A DNA stretch of 64,000 bases from Gracilaria domingensis (GCA_022539475.1 VCMS01000240.1:1-64000); one strand, 5' to 3'. Numbered from the stretch's first letter, positions 32,506 through 43,422 are shown. Notes: generated by a model from the letters alone, not told the origin. Program-made: numbers and translations.

Positions 32506-34358
32506 TTCCGCGTCTTCGCACCAGAGAAGAACTCTGTCGTGACGTGCAGGAACTTGGAATTACAGCCGGTTAACTCCTCTCCACTTCCCAACATATCAAG
32601 CCTCTTTGAAGGTATCACGAGACAACAAGAGGCCGAGGAGGTGGAGGTGGAGCCAACTGAACAGCCGGATACAGAGAGAACGGACTTGGAGGAGCATCTT
32701 ATGAAAGCTTTCACGACCATTACGCACAACTTCCCGCGGGCCTGGGTCTCAAAGAAGACACTCGATGAACCATCTGTACCGCATTCCTTCAAGGAAGCTT
32801 GCAGACACCCAGGATGGTGTGAAGCTATTGAGCGCGAAATGAACGCCTTCGTCCTGCGAAAGACATGGGAACTCATCCCTCGCGAAGATTGATGAAACCC
32901 GTGCCATATACTTGGGTCTTCAGTGAGATAATGCTTGATGGTATTGGAAAGAAGTTCTTGAAGAAGGCACGCTGCTCTCTACGTGAAGACAAGCAGAAGC
33001 CATTCATCGACTTCGATCTAAACAACACTTACGCTCCTGTTGCCTGCCACGAAGCTCTTCGTATTCTCCTGGCCGTCTCGGCTGCGGAGAACCTTATACT
33101 GGAAGGAGCTGACATTTCGAACGCGTACCTCTACGGCAAACTGGATGTTCCAATCATCATGGAACAGCCAACCGGCTCCACAGGCGTCCAAGCCAAACCC
33201 GGTCACGTCTGCAAACTACTCAACTCCCTCTATGGTGCTGTCCAAGCTGGGATTATCTGGGGCTCCCTCTTTTCGGACACACTTCTATCATGGGGATTCA
33301 TGACATTGGCTCTCGACTCACGAGTCTTCATGTACCGTGAGAAAGACCGGTTCATTATTGTCGCAGTAATCGTTGACGACTGCGCCTTCGCTGCCAACAG
33401 CGTAAACCTCTTGAAATACTTCAAGAAACGAATATCGGCAACCTTTGACGTGAAGCTGTATGGTGAGCTTAAGTCATTTATTGGTTGGAGTATCCAACGT
33501 TCTGTGCTTGTCATAAAGGTCAGGCAATATGGCTACGCGATTCAACTGCTCAAGAAGTTTGGGATGGAACGATGCAACACCGTGCTGTCTCCCTTCCCAT
33601 CCGTAGCCAACTTACTCCCGACGAGTGAGGACGAGCAAGCTCTCTCTACAGTGAATCACGCTAACTATAGGGCAGGAATTGGCGGACTTCTCTACAGGGC
33701 TGTATCTACAAGGCCGGATCTCTCTTTTCCGGTTTCGGCTCTTTCGAAGTATCTTCACAATCCTTGCGAGCGCCACTTTTCCTTGCTCAAGCGTCTCTTC
33801 AGGTATTTGGCTGCTACATTGGAGTACGGACTCCACTACCGATCGAACATTCCGATTACTCCGGCCTCACTTCGTGCGTACGCTGACGCCGATTGGGGGG
33901 GATGTATAGAGACTCGAAAGTCTACTACTGGGTATATAATCGTCGTCAACGACGCACTAATCATGTGGAAATCGAAGCGTCAGACCGTCATTGCTCTCTC
34001 GTCTGCAGAAGCAGAGTACGTGGCTCTTTCTACATGCGCAAAGGATATCACATGGGTCCGAAAGATGTTTTGGGAATTCGCACACCAACAGCCTTGGAGC
34101 GAGGAGTTCTGGTATGAGGCCACAGAGACTCTACTAGACAGCTCGGCTGCACTTTCGCTCACTACGAACCCTCATATCTCTGGTCGCAACAAGCACATTG
34201 AATTGAAGATGCACCATGTGAGAGATATGTTTGTGGAAAACATCATCAAATTGCTGCCCATCCCAAGGAGTCTACAGATCGCTGACATATTGACAAAATG
34301 TGCGTCCTTCGCTGATATGAGGAGGATGGTCAGCTTGATGCATCTTGACTCATTCTAG
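32506..34358 (+). pseudogene. pol: Copia pol 3' part: reverse transcriptase and RNase H
   Basis: Continues after the frameshift near 32,505 (FRVFAPEKNSVVTCRNLE) through an acidic linker to MNAFVLRKTWELIPRE, then shifts again near 32,885. The reverse transcriptase has NNTYAPVA, DISNAYLYGKLD and the active site VDD at about 33,375 (IVDD here, YVDD in the family). RNase H has YADADWGG, TTGYI and SSAEAEYVAL (33,870-34,020). It ends in TAG at 34,356. Confidence 0.9.
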
Positions 34359-34793
34359 GAAGAATTGTTGGGACTACTAACTACTCTAACTGTGCTTCAC
34401 ATGTGTTTTTCTTCTTTTGAATTTGCGTGTTATCTTATAGGTGAATCTGTTTAATGTTTGTGTTTGTTGTGTCTCACAATCCTTCTCCATTTTCCTACAA
34501 GTTAGCATAATCTTTTTTCCCACAGGGTTTTTGGTATGCTGCTCAGGTTTTAGGAGTTTACTGGTGTGAGATGTTTGGTAGCCAAGTGTCTGCGTTTATT
34601 GACTTCGATATTGAAGTTTGCACCACGCCTGCAAGTTCTGAAAGACGTTCTTGTAGAAGAGATGAGCTTTATGGTTAGCCATCTATGGGCCTTGCTCTTC
34701 GGCTGTTTATGTTTATGTGATTATGTATTTGGCAACTCTATATGGGAGATGCAAAGTGGCGTAGGAAGAGTCGCGCTTCGCCTCGAGGGACGG
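34359..34793 (+). other. Copia 3' internal untranslated region and polypurine tract
   Basis: 430 bp without coding signal between pol and the 3' LTR. The last bases (CGAGGGACGG, 34,784-34,793) are a purine-rich run directly against the LTR start and are the candidate polypurine tract. Confidence 0.6.
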
Positions 34794-35004
34794 TGTTACG
34801 CGCCGAAGACCTCTTGCGAGGCGAGCGGAGAGAACGCGCCCCACGTTTGTGACGGCGTTGCGGGGGCGCACAGTCGCGCCGCCCGTTGCGGCGCTTGGCA
34901 CCAAATAAAATGCACGACCGTTCCGGTGAGTGCCCGACTCGCCGGCGGTCAACGCGTGCACCTTATCGATCCGCCCTACTTGCCCTGCGCCGCCGCTTCC
35001 ATCA
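34794..35004 (+). repeat. 3' LTR of the copia element
   Basis: 211-bp partner of 28,591-28,801 with the same TG...CA ends, followed by the duplication TTCTG. Confidence 0.9.
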
Positions 35005-35009
35005 TTCTG
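35005..35009. repeat. Target-site duplication TTCTG, right copy
   Basis: Same five bases as 28,586-28,590. Confidence 0.9.
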
Positions 35010-35330
35010 GCCACATTTCGCCACCATGCCGAGACCTCCCAAAAAACCTTCCTCGATACTTCCCGCACTCATTACGGTGCACCCGCCCGCCAATACGTGA
35101 ACGCTGCTGTCCACGTGGATTGGCGAGAGGTAAAAGGGCTGTACAGAAAACGTCGGCTGTACATAAATGGGAGTATATCTCGAGTATTATTAGCGCTTAA
35201 AAAGCACGATTCGAGAGCGCACCCATTACTCTCATAAATTTAAATACACTAAAACCCCCTGCCCGCGGACACATTTTGAAACCATTTTGCAGCGTTTCGG
35301 CAGCTCCCAAAACACACTTTGATGTATAAT
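35010..35330. repeat. Inverted remainder of the palindromic element
   Basis: 35,010-35,047 (GCCACATTTCGCC ... CCTCCCAAAA) is the inverted form of 28,345-28,395, so the copia element interrupted the palindrome. A second inverted copy with the GCCCGCGG arm and CTCCCAAAACACAC end is at 35,255-35,325. The sequence between is unremarkable. Confidence 0.65.
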
Positions 35331-35817
35331 TCACAGTCCTTTTGTTTCAAGCACAATATACATTCATCAGACAAGACTAAACTAGTTTGCGTATCCAATC
35401 CCAGTGAACAATTTGACACGCCGGGTTTTGGCAAAGATATGGCCGTAAAATTGCCAAGTTACGGCCGTAATTTTTAGACGAGAAAAGTTCAAAATACTGC
35501 CTAGATATGGCCGAAAAAATGCCTTATTCAGCATGCCTTATATCGATCAAAATATGGCCCTAAATGGATGCTTTTGGGACGCTTCTTGGGCATTTTCAGA
35601 ATACCGAGAGGTTCGAAACCGTACCCTCCCATTGGCAGAAACGGGCCCTGAACATGGTCTTATATGTCTGATATACGTACAAAAATAGATTCGCTAAATA
35701 TCCGAATTTGGTGTCTACATTGACGTGATACGGACGTGTTAATAACGATGGTGGTGCACAGTTTTGGGCGAAAAGTAGTTTTATTTTGCTCCGAAAGTGA
35801 CCCTAGAGTGGTTGCTA
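35331..35817. other. Spacer without a gene
   Basis: AT-rich. The 9-mer ATATGGCCG or a close form recurs three times between 35,430 and 35,560, once near an inverted GGCCGTAA. No coding signal. Confidence 0.35.
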
Positions 35818-36137
35818 CTACGCCCCCGCCTTCAGATCCGCCGCGATTCTGGACGAACGTCCGCTCCCAACCAGTTCCATCACAATATCCAGCTCGCAAT
35901 GAACTTCTTCTTTGAGCAAAGCTGAGGGAGCGTCGGCCAATGGGGCAATTAATTTAGCCTTTCTCGCACTTCATCGTCCGTCAGGATGCCCGAGTGCTCA
36001 AACTCGACCCCCGGCTCACGCAGCAATTCTTTTATCTTTCCTGAGAACCTACACGGGAACATTGTCGGACTGCTTTTCTTGAATGTCACCACCTTTCTGC
36101 GGTCCACAAATCCAGTCAGGTTCTCTCTAACTTCCAC
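35818..36137 (-). pseudogene. Monothiol glutaredoxin (Grx3/4-like) domain relic
   Basis: Grx3/4 proteins carry [2Fe-2S] clusters with glutathione for iron sensing and Fe-S delivery in the cytosol and nucleus. The minus strand from about 36,137 reads KVVTFKKSSPTMFPCRFSGK. The family active site CGFS appears here as CRFS, so one residue of the motif is changed. FEHSGILTDDEVRERLN follows, then TAA at 35,949, then HWPTLPQLCSKKKFI (the WPTxPQL box). After a one-base frameshift come ELDIVMELVGSG and TAG at 35,818. Upstream minus-strand text to about 36,300 may be linker. One nonsense codon and one frameshift make it a relic. Confidence 0.78.
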
Positions 36138-37579
36138 AGATCGTCCTTACGTCTCCTTGCTTTCCTGCTGACTGAGCTCACCGTTCCCATTAGTCCTCTG
36201 TTCGTTTCCTGCCGTACACTGTGTTAGAGGAGAATGTTCTGCTCCGTTCGCACTGTCTTTCACGTGTTTCACCTCCTGCTGAAATCGATTCCACTCCACC
36301 TCCTTCCCTAAACCAAATCATTTATCACAAAGGCCGTTAGTCACAGACGCTATGCAGATTAACAGCGACGATTACACACTAACTGCAGCATGCTTCATTC
36401 GGACGGGGTTGTAGGCAGGTGCATCCTAAGAGGCCAGATATTTCGCTGGAGCCAGGCGTATGATTGCGGGTGAGACAAACGCCAGTAGGGTGGCTGTTTG
36501 GGTGATGGGGAGACTGCAAAGTGCATCAATGAAGTCTTCCATCAGCAGGAGGTCGTTTCATGGCGTCTAGTGGTCGGCAGGTGCGTTTGCGAGAGAGCAG
36601 TGGAACATTTAGCCAAAGAAAGGTGGGTGGTTTGTGAGAAGTTTATGATACCATCTCGGGTGCCCGGCCTTTCTGTGATCATCTGTGCTTTCTTTTCGCC
36701 ATCGAAACCAACCTCCTTGCCACAATCGCTCACGTTCTGCCTTAATCTTTCCAGCGTCCTCTTCTTGCTGTTGTCTCGTCGCTCTGTTTCATGCTACGAT
36801 GTCTGCTCTGCAACCACATTATCCTATAGTCCGTTCTTCCCCATGGTAATCCAGCCGCCGTGCTGCAAGTGGAATTCAATCCAGTTAGCAACGTCTTTCG
36901 GATCCATTGCCTTGGTACCAACCTGATACAGGCAGTTGATATAATGCCCTTGCTCCACCTTCATATACACTACAAACTTGGCGAGAATCACAACCAGACC
37001 CAAGTCTCCCACGATCGCGACATAAACTTATGATCCTAAATACCCGTCACACACGACTTGCTAGCGTCCGTGCATGAGTCGTCGCAACGGCTTGTTTGAG
37101 AATTTCCTCCACGGATTGAATGCCCTTCTTGTAGATATAATCCGCTGCCAACTGTGCAAGAATTTTGTTTTGAAGACTGTTCAGCATCCACGAGAATACT
37201 GTCCCAATCACCCGTACAGACGGCCGAAAGACAGCAATAAAAGGGAATGAATGAAGCAAATATGCAAGTGGTATTTGCTTTCAGCAGCGACGTGCAAAAC
37301 GAAAGGCGCTGCGTTTAAGACGCTTGCATCGGCACGCCGAATGATCGTGTTCGAAGACCTGACCGACACGCGAGCTTCGCGGAGTGCCTCGGCTTTCGGC
37401 CCATTAGCGAAGCTGCCGCAAGTGGCAACGAGGATGAGGAGGGAATGCAAGGCGGAAGGAAGCGTAGGTTCAGGTGGTGAAAAAGCTCGGAAGGGCGCGC
37501 TGGGTTGATGAGTACAAAGCAACGCGCTTTTGTTTGTGGTCCTTGTTTTGAAAATGGCGCCCTTGCGATCTATTTAGAA
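36138..37579. other. Coding-like minus-strand fragments of unknown origin
   Basis: Possible upstream exons of the glutaredoxin gene, or another lost gene. A basic, Glu/Gln-rich helix lies near 36,720-36,780. Segments near 36,830-37,010 (MDPKDVANWIEFHLQHGGW) and 37,050-37,250 (AQLAADYIYKKGIQSVEEIL) look like real protein but match nothing I can name. Stops separate them. Confidence 0.3.
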
Positions 37580-37602
37580 ATGAAGAGTGTAGAAGATCAA
37601 AG
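37580..37602. repeat. Short repeat B2 at the 3' end of the DIRS/PAT element
   Basis: ATGAAGAGTGTAGAAGATCAAAG matches 37,971-37,995 except for a 2-base gap. It lies beyond repeat A2, as expected for B2 in split direct repeats. Confidence 0.5.
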
Positions 37603-37744
37603 CGCTTTGCGCAAACCTTTACGTTTTCACATGACCTAAAGAAAGAAGTAAAGTCTAAATTGCTACGTCAAGACTCTTTTCGAAGCAATCGGAAAAGTCA
37701 TAAAAGAGGCGGGCAGGTGATGAGAAGGGGTGGGAGGGGTTGGG

Positions 37745-37975
37745 AAAGAAACGGACATAGGGAGCAAGGTAGGAGCGTTGTGGCCGCGGCCTCCACGTTA
37801 TAAGCACTCCCCGTGGCGCGCCATGGCGTCCGTGCGACGCAATCAAATAGTCTCGATTGAGCGCGGTCGCGCGAGGAGGTTTCTTGAAACGCGCGGCATG
37901 CTCCACGACGGATGTAGCTGCTTGCTATTCCTTGTGACATTCTTCATGGCTGTTATCGATAACAGTAGAGATGAA
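37745..37975. repeat. Repeat A2 of the DIRS/PAT element
   Basis: 231 bp in direct orientation to 41,703-41,933 and almost identical. It contains a perfect GTTGTGGCCGCGGCCT block and a GTTATAAGCAC box. Confidence 0.9.
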
Positions 37976-37995
37976 GAGTGTAGAAGAGACCAAAG
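37971..37995. repeat. Short repeat B1 of the DIRS/PAT element
   Basis: Abuts A2 and matches the sequence at 37,580-37,602. The adjoining B1/A2 pair serves as the circular-junction template in the PAT replication model. Confidence 0.5.
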
Positions 37996-38036
37996 AGTTT
38001 GTAGACTTGCATTCCTGGCGAGGCAAACATACAAGT

Positions 38037-39488
38037 TTATTGTAGTGGAGGGCGCAGCGCCGACTGAGGGAGAAGCTGCGCAAAGAACCATTCCGAAGAA
38101 TTAGAGAGAGTGACCGAACTGTCAGTATAGGTTTGTATCATACGGCCGGGCGTCCAGTCGAAACGAGGCATTATAATTTCTTTTGAGCATCCGAGCAAAA
38201 GTAGTTCGTTCATAGCACCTATTTGGAGGCTATGGGAGCTGTACGAAAAGCCTTGTGGGGCAACAACGTCCAGATTCTGCAACATAGTGTGAAGAGCGGA
38301 TTCAAACCCACCTGCGGGGGTTGTTCTAGGAAACAAAACACCCTGTTTGACTCTGCGCAGCCATTTGCGAACCAAGATAAACGGGGAATGAGTGCAGGGC
38401 CACGTTGTGTTTCGCAAGTACTTGAGCACAAGAGGGCGAGAGTGCGACTTTCCTTTGCGGCGTCTGACGAAAAGTTCAATGCAGTGAGGTCTGACCGAGA
38501 GGTCATTCTTTGAAATTGCGTCCAAGCTGACAGACCGCAGATGGAACACGTATGCGACGACGGCTGCGCAGGAACTGTCGATGATAACGTCTTCGGAAGA
38601 CTCACAGCCTTTCTGCACGATGCGCTGCAACAACTGGGCGGGACATCCGATTCGAATGTTCGTTGTCTTTGTGCGGCAATGTTTGCGGTTGTAGGCTTGT
38701 CTAAGGTCCGACACCAGTTGTGAGTTCGTGGGTGACGGACGTCCGTGATGTTCATGATATTTTGATATGGCTGAAAGGTAGTGAAGAAGGGAGGACGGGG
38801 AAATTCTTCCTTCGTGCAACAAGTAGCCAATGAACGCAACTACTTGGGCGTCGGAGTCTACGAGTGGGGTGGCGCCTTGTTCCTCGCAGAAATTGAACCA
38901 CTTTGTCAATTGTGTAGCGCGGTTTGTCCAGGTAGAACATGCGTATCCGAACTGCGCCACGAGCTCCGCTGCGCGCTTCGCGTGGGTGCTGCGTCCGGTG
39001 GAGTCCGCGTGATGTAAAACGGATTCACGTACAGTTGACTGATAATCCGTCAGCAGCGAATTCGGGCTATGACGACGGACCATTCCGCTGCGTGTCGCTG
39101 ACCGTGTAGTAGGCCGAACGGGACGACGTGCGGGTGCCACACAGTTACGCTCGTAGCGAGGCGGCGTAACCGATGGTACCAGCCCTGGTTCGGCCAATGT
39201 GGCACCACCAGTACTCCCTTTGCTGCTTCTTTCTCTATCTTGGCTACCACCAGACTCATGAAGTCGAAGGGGGGTCCAGAGGTGGCATAATGTCGTGTAC
39301 CATGGGTCCTGGAGGTGTTGTGTGAGGTATTTGCGGCGTGCTGCGAGTCTCTCGCCGAGTGGGCGGTTGCAAAAGACGTTCCGGTCGACCTCGTATTCTT
39401 GCTTCAACGCGCGTATTAGATGCGTGGTCGCTCGTGCGTCCGAGGGAATCCACGTCCTCGACAGCCTGTCTGCGAACTTGTTCACAGC
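38037..39488 (-). pseudogene. DIRS tyrosine recombinase
   Basis: Integrates the circular element DNA. An N-terminal RNase H-linked segment (FADRLSRTWIP) leads into a SAM-like N-domain (about 38,820-38,960) and the catalytic C-domain. In the latter, HLRSVSLDAI gives the first Arg, HSLQIGA should be HxLR, and TYTD gives the nucleophile Tyr (about 38,125). The second Arg of the HxxR box is Gln (CAA; CGA is one transition away), so even without the stops this enzyme would be inactive. It ends in TAA at 38,037. Confidence 0.85.
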
Positions 39489-41165
39489 TTAGTGGATCCA
39501 TTGGGCTTGAATGTCGACCCCCAGATGGCGAAGCAGGCAGTGGAGTTTCCGTAGCTCGCTCATCATGGCGGGCGATGCTGATACCATGGCGTTCAGTATA
39601 CAAGCCACGGCTCGATTGTCTTCGTGAAGTAACAAATGTCGTGTGGACGGCTGACGCAGGAAGTGAGCGAAATGGCGTAACAAGAGAAGACGAACGGCTC
39701 GCAATTCGCGAAGAGCGATGCATTCTTGTCGGTCCTTCGTCCGCCATAGTCCCCGCCCTGCCCACAAACCTGGGCTTCCAGGAGCAAGCGAAGGTCCGAG
39801 AGTGCCGCCGTATCCTAGGTCCGCTGCGTCGCTGTGTAGCGCCAGATCTGGCTTCGGCGGATGCAAGGGTCGTCCACGGTTTTGCGTAAATAATCACCAG
39901 TGCCTCAGATCTCTTAGGGACTGTCGAGATAGCCTGACCGTTTTGGGTGCTGCTTTCCCGGCTTGCTTCCATGTCCTGCTAATATCAGTGTACAAAGAAC
40001 AAGCATAAAAGCGCGCCAGAGGGTATGCTAATGATAGCGCGATACAGACACCGACAAAGTGACGTACCAGCGTTATTGAAACGAGACGGCGATGCAAGCA
40101 GCTCTGTTGGATTAGCTTTGCCGCAATAGCGTGTACTCTAGCGACTTTTGGCCGGACCACGAGAACCTCCATGGCGACTGTATCGATTCGGAATCCGACA
40201 TGGTCGATACGTTGTGACCCGGACCATTCACCTTTCGTCGGGTGCCTCGTGATACCTAGCCGTTTGAGCACGCGGTCCACCCGACGGGTTGCAACATTGC
40301 AGTCTTTTAATGTAGAGATGCGGCCGAACGGCGATGGCGCTATCAGAAAGTCATCGATATACGGCAAGATGCGGTATCCGAGCTGCTCTCTTACGTATCG
40401 GACGAGTGGCTTCAGCAGCTTGGTGAACCATAGCGCTGAGCGGCCCCATCCGAAGGGTAGAGAAATACATCTGAAGTAACGCCCGTAGTAGTGAAACAAG
40501 AAATAGTCTCTCATTGAGGGGTGCAGGTAGAATGCCCGATAACCGCCTTGGACATCAAAAGATAACAACATGTCATTCTGCTGCAAGTCTAGCGCGAAAC
40601 CCGGAAGCGTCTCCATCTTGATACTTCCACGCTCTCAATGCTTCGACTGCCTGCAAACATTAACGACAAAGCGGCCTTTAGTCTCTCCGGAACTGTCTGT
40701 ACGCCATACGGTAAATGCGGAGGATAGAATTTTCCCCTCCGCGACTCTGGCCACTGCGTACTCTTCTGTCACCTCTTCGTATATCTTCTCTGACAGCCCT
40801 TTGCTGAGGTCTTTCTCAGCGTAGTCCCGGTCTACGGGACACTGTGGGATCGACGGTAGCATTATGCTTTCGGTAAACGGTGTCTTTGGAGGATCAAAGA
40901 TTCCGTACTGAACGGCACGCACCGTGTCGGAAGAGGCCTTGAGAAGTGTTCGCCACGTATAAGCCTTCTCGAATGTCTTCCTCCGAAGAGGCCTGATCCC
41001 GCGATCCTCTTTGGAAGATAAAGTGTTGGACATTACTTCGCGGCCGGACCGGCCGTAGGCTGGCTCGATCCTTTGCCTTTGGAGGCTTTCTGAGAGAGCA
41101 TGAGTTTTGCTAATTCCTTCGCCGCTCCAATTCAGAGTGCACGGCATCGTGAGTTTGTTCAACAA
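39489..41165 (-). pseudogene. pol: DIRS reverse transcriptase and RNase H
   Basis: The RT N-part is at 40,635-41,165 (GRFVVNVCRQ). The RT palm is at 39,894-40,616, with GYRAFYLHP, CISLPFGWGRSALWFTK and the active site in YIDDFL (about 40,345). RNase H is at 39,489-39,866, with HSDAADLGYGG, ALRELRA and HEDNRA. All lie in the same frame as the recombinase. TGA 40,635 and TGA 39,894 interrupt it, and TAA 39,489 separates it from the recombinase. The family usually has these domains in one or two overlapping ORFs. Confidence 0.87.
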
Positions 41166-41366
41166 GGAAAGCTTGCTGGCGAGCTAGCTCTTGACCCTTT
41201 TCGATTACGTCCTTAAAGTATTGTTTTCTCATGGACAAAACCTCTAAGCTCGCCTTCATGCCAGTATAGCTTAACTGAAGCAGCTTAAAAGCTTATAATG
41301 GGTCCTACATGCCCATCGCAAATGTTCAGGATGCTATTGCAATTTCAAGCCAGACCCCTGCAGCGT

Positions 41367-41639
41367 TTAGGTACTCCCATTCCTTGTGCGATCGGCGGTC
41401 TCTGTTTTTGAGCTCCATGATAAACGCGTTTGGCTCAGGCTTGAAGTATGACATGTGATTAATTGGTACGTGCGGACCGCGTTCAAAGAGCGTCCCTTGT
41501 GCCATATTTCTTGCATCGGATAGAGCAGAAGTACCAACTTGTACTCCTGATGTTCACACTGAGCGGAGCTGATATGTTCTTTAAGATCGGTCCAAAATGA
41601 GGCAAGGTCTTTGTCCTGTGTAGCAGTATTGTCGGTCAT
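41367..41639 (-). CDS. gag: Gag-like first ORF of the DIRS/PAT element
   Basis: From ATG 41,639 a 90-codon ORF begins MTDNTATQDKDLASFWTDL. The first 45 residues look helical and protein-like. The rest is low quality, and several stops separate it from the RT start at 41,165. It lies just inside A1, where DIRS-group elements keep gag. It is probably truncated, since full gag proteins are several times longer. Confidence 0.45.
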   Translation of the reverse strand: MTDNTATQDKDLASFWTDLKEHISSAQCEHQEYKLVLLLYPMQEIWHKGRSLNAVRTYQLITCHTSSLSQTRLSWSSKTETADRTRNGST

Positions 41640-41702
41640 GATTGCGCTTAGTGCACGCAAGGTTTGAAGATGTCGCCGCTTCGGAATGGAAGGGAAGTTT
41701 CG

Positions 41703-41933
41703 AAAGAAACGGACATAGGGAGCAAGATAGGAGCGTTGTGGCCGCGGCCTCAGCGTTATAAGCACTCCCCGTGGCGCGCCATGGCGTCCGTGCGACGCGA
41801 TCAAATAGTCTCGATTGAGCGCGGTCGCGCGAGGAGGTTTCTTGAAACGCGCGGCATGCTCCACGACGGATGTAGCTGCTTGCTATTCTTTGTGACATTC
41901 TTCATGGCTGTGATCGATAACAGTAGAGATGAA
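41703..41933. repeat. Repeat A1 of the DIRS/PAT element
   Basis: 231-bp direct repeat of 37,745-37,975 with only a few differences (for example CATGGCTGTGATCG versus CATGGCTGTTATCG). It marks the 5' end of the element on the minus strand. Confidence 0.9.
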
Positions 41934-43422
41934 CGCGCTCGCATTTCGTTTGAATATGGCGCGCTTGTGAAAATGACGCTTTTGAGCTGCGTCTGAAAAG
42001 GGCGCGCTCTAGCTGCGTATGTAAAGCACGGGAAAAGCGCATTAAACGCGGTAGCCACTCGATTGGAGCCTTTGAAGCACATTGTGAGGGCCAATCGACC
42101 TCCATCTGTCGTCCCGTGTTGTTATAGTACGGGGATATGTGAAAAGACGTCGCAGTGGCTTGAGAGATTGTGGCTGGGTCGAAAGAAGGGTTCGGAATCT
42201 GACGAAGATGGCGCTGCTCTACTGAGCCCTTCAAACCTTCTGGAGTAACCGCAGGAATCCCTGGACGGGCCAGGTCCAAGACTGCCGCGATCTCCATCTA
42301 GACCTTTCTTCGAGTACGAATTTTCAGAGTCGAATCACGGTTCTGGTATGCCACAACTGTGAAGTTTGTGACGTCAAATAGCAGTTATCTGTTTGATGAG
42401 GGTGAGTTCTCTGACGGCTGTGAGGATTTTGTGCCGCTTGACTATGCGCTGCAGATGTCGTCTACGATTTAGGATCTATCAACGAGTTGGACCGCGTTGA
42501 AGGCGGATACGGACTATTGGGAGAATCGGGATTATGTGCTACTCATGGTGAGTGTGATGCCGAAGACTACGTTAACGATTGCTGATGATAGCGATGACAG
42601 AGGGCGAGCAGCTTTGCAGATCACATCATTGACGAAGATATCTTGACAAAGCGACAGCATGAAATCGTGACGGACGGTGCAAGCTCGGGTCGCCAGGAGT
42701 CGCACGAAGTGCACGAAGTGTCTTTGGACTACACGGCGAAGCAAGTGGTTCAGCGAGTGGTGGACGAGGCTGTTGCCGCACATGAGCTGATCAAGTTACA
42801 TCCCAATGTGCGCATGAGATACGGAGGGATTGCTGGCACGCCGCCGGTCGTGGGCAAGACTAATGTCGGTGTGAATGACACTGAGGGAAGAGCGTGGGAC
42901 AGAAACAGAGGTAGGTGGGCTTTGTATTTTAGAAGTGGGTGGGTGCTTTGGGAGCGATAGCAGTAACAAGAAGTGATGGTCTACATTCTAACTGCATGAC
43001 GAAGAAGCTCGTGGGGCAATAGCAGCAACACTGCTCGAAGTTGCGCGACTCCGAAACGGTTGTTCAATAGGCTTGGCGTTGATTAAAGCAGCACGGATAT
43101 GCACGCTGAAGCACTAGCTCGTCATCTACTCTTAAGGAAGCGACTTGGTTTCGCTCAATTGGGTTGGGGTTCTGTGTATGGAGCTTCGTAGCACCAAAGT
43201 TGTACCTGAAATGTTTCGAAGAAGTCGCAGAGATGTATCTCAAACGTATCTCGCGAAAGAGCTGCAGGCTGGAGTGCGTGTCATTGGCTGCCGTGGGAGG
43301 CGAACCAGCACCTCTACTGCAACGCTCCGTGCGACAGCGCCCATGAACGGCTCTGCTTGTCAGTCCAACGCCACCGGCAGTTCAGTATGCGAGCGCGGGG
43401 AACCAACCGAGAGCGTCTTTCT
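41934..43422. other. Unrecognised region with a coding-like plus-strand stretch
   Basis: At 42,640-42,910 the plus strand reads a protein-like segment (VSLDYTAKQVVQRVVDEAV, then YGGIAGTPPVVGKTNVGVN). It is preceded at 42,360-42,640 by acidic text interrupted by a cluster of stops (four within 15 bases near 42,585). It is probably a relic of a host gene that I cannot identify. 43,145-43,420 shows only short ORFs. Confidence 0.35.

Larger units (their letters stand above)
28591..35004 (+). mobile_element. Full-length Ty1/copia retrotransposon
   Basis: 6,414-bp element with 211-bp LTRs (TGTTACGC...TCCATCA), a 5-bp duplication and a primer-binding site starting right after the left LTR. It has a very long leader (28,802-30,169), a gag-pol frame from 30,170 and a 430-bp 3' internal region. 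Pol order is protease, integrase, reverse transcriptase, RNase H, which defines copia. The LTRs differ at many positions, so this copy is clearly older than the gypsy element. It is dead: five nonsense codons or so and two frameshifts. It sits inside a palindromic repeat. Confidence 0.93.
37580..41933 (-). mobile_element. DIRS/PAT-type tyrosine-recombinase retrotransposon
   Basis: About 4.35 kb on the minus strand. Order: 231-bp repeat A1 (41,703-41,933), small gag-like ORF, reverse transcriptase, RNase H, tyrosine recombinase, short repeat B1 (37,971-37,995), second A copy (37,745-37,975) and short repeat B2 (37,580-37,602). The A1-ORFs-B1-A2-B2 arrangement is the split-direct-repeat structure of PAT/Ngaro-type elements, which integrate by a recombinase and make no target duplication. 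RT, RNase H and recombinase share one frame, broken only by TGA 40,635, TGA 39,894 and TAA 39,489. Confidence 0.85.

Noticed and set aside
34359-34793. Copia 3' LTR starting at TGTTGGGAC (about 34,368)
   Set aside because: It looked like a common copia LTR start, but no matching copy exists upstream. The 211-bp repeat with TG...CA ends, adjacent primer site and TTCTG duplication fits exactly.
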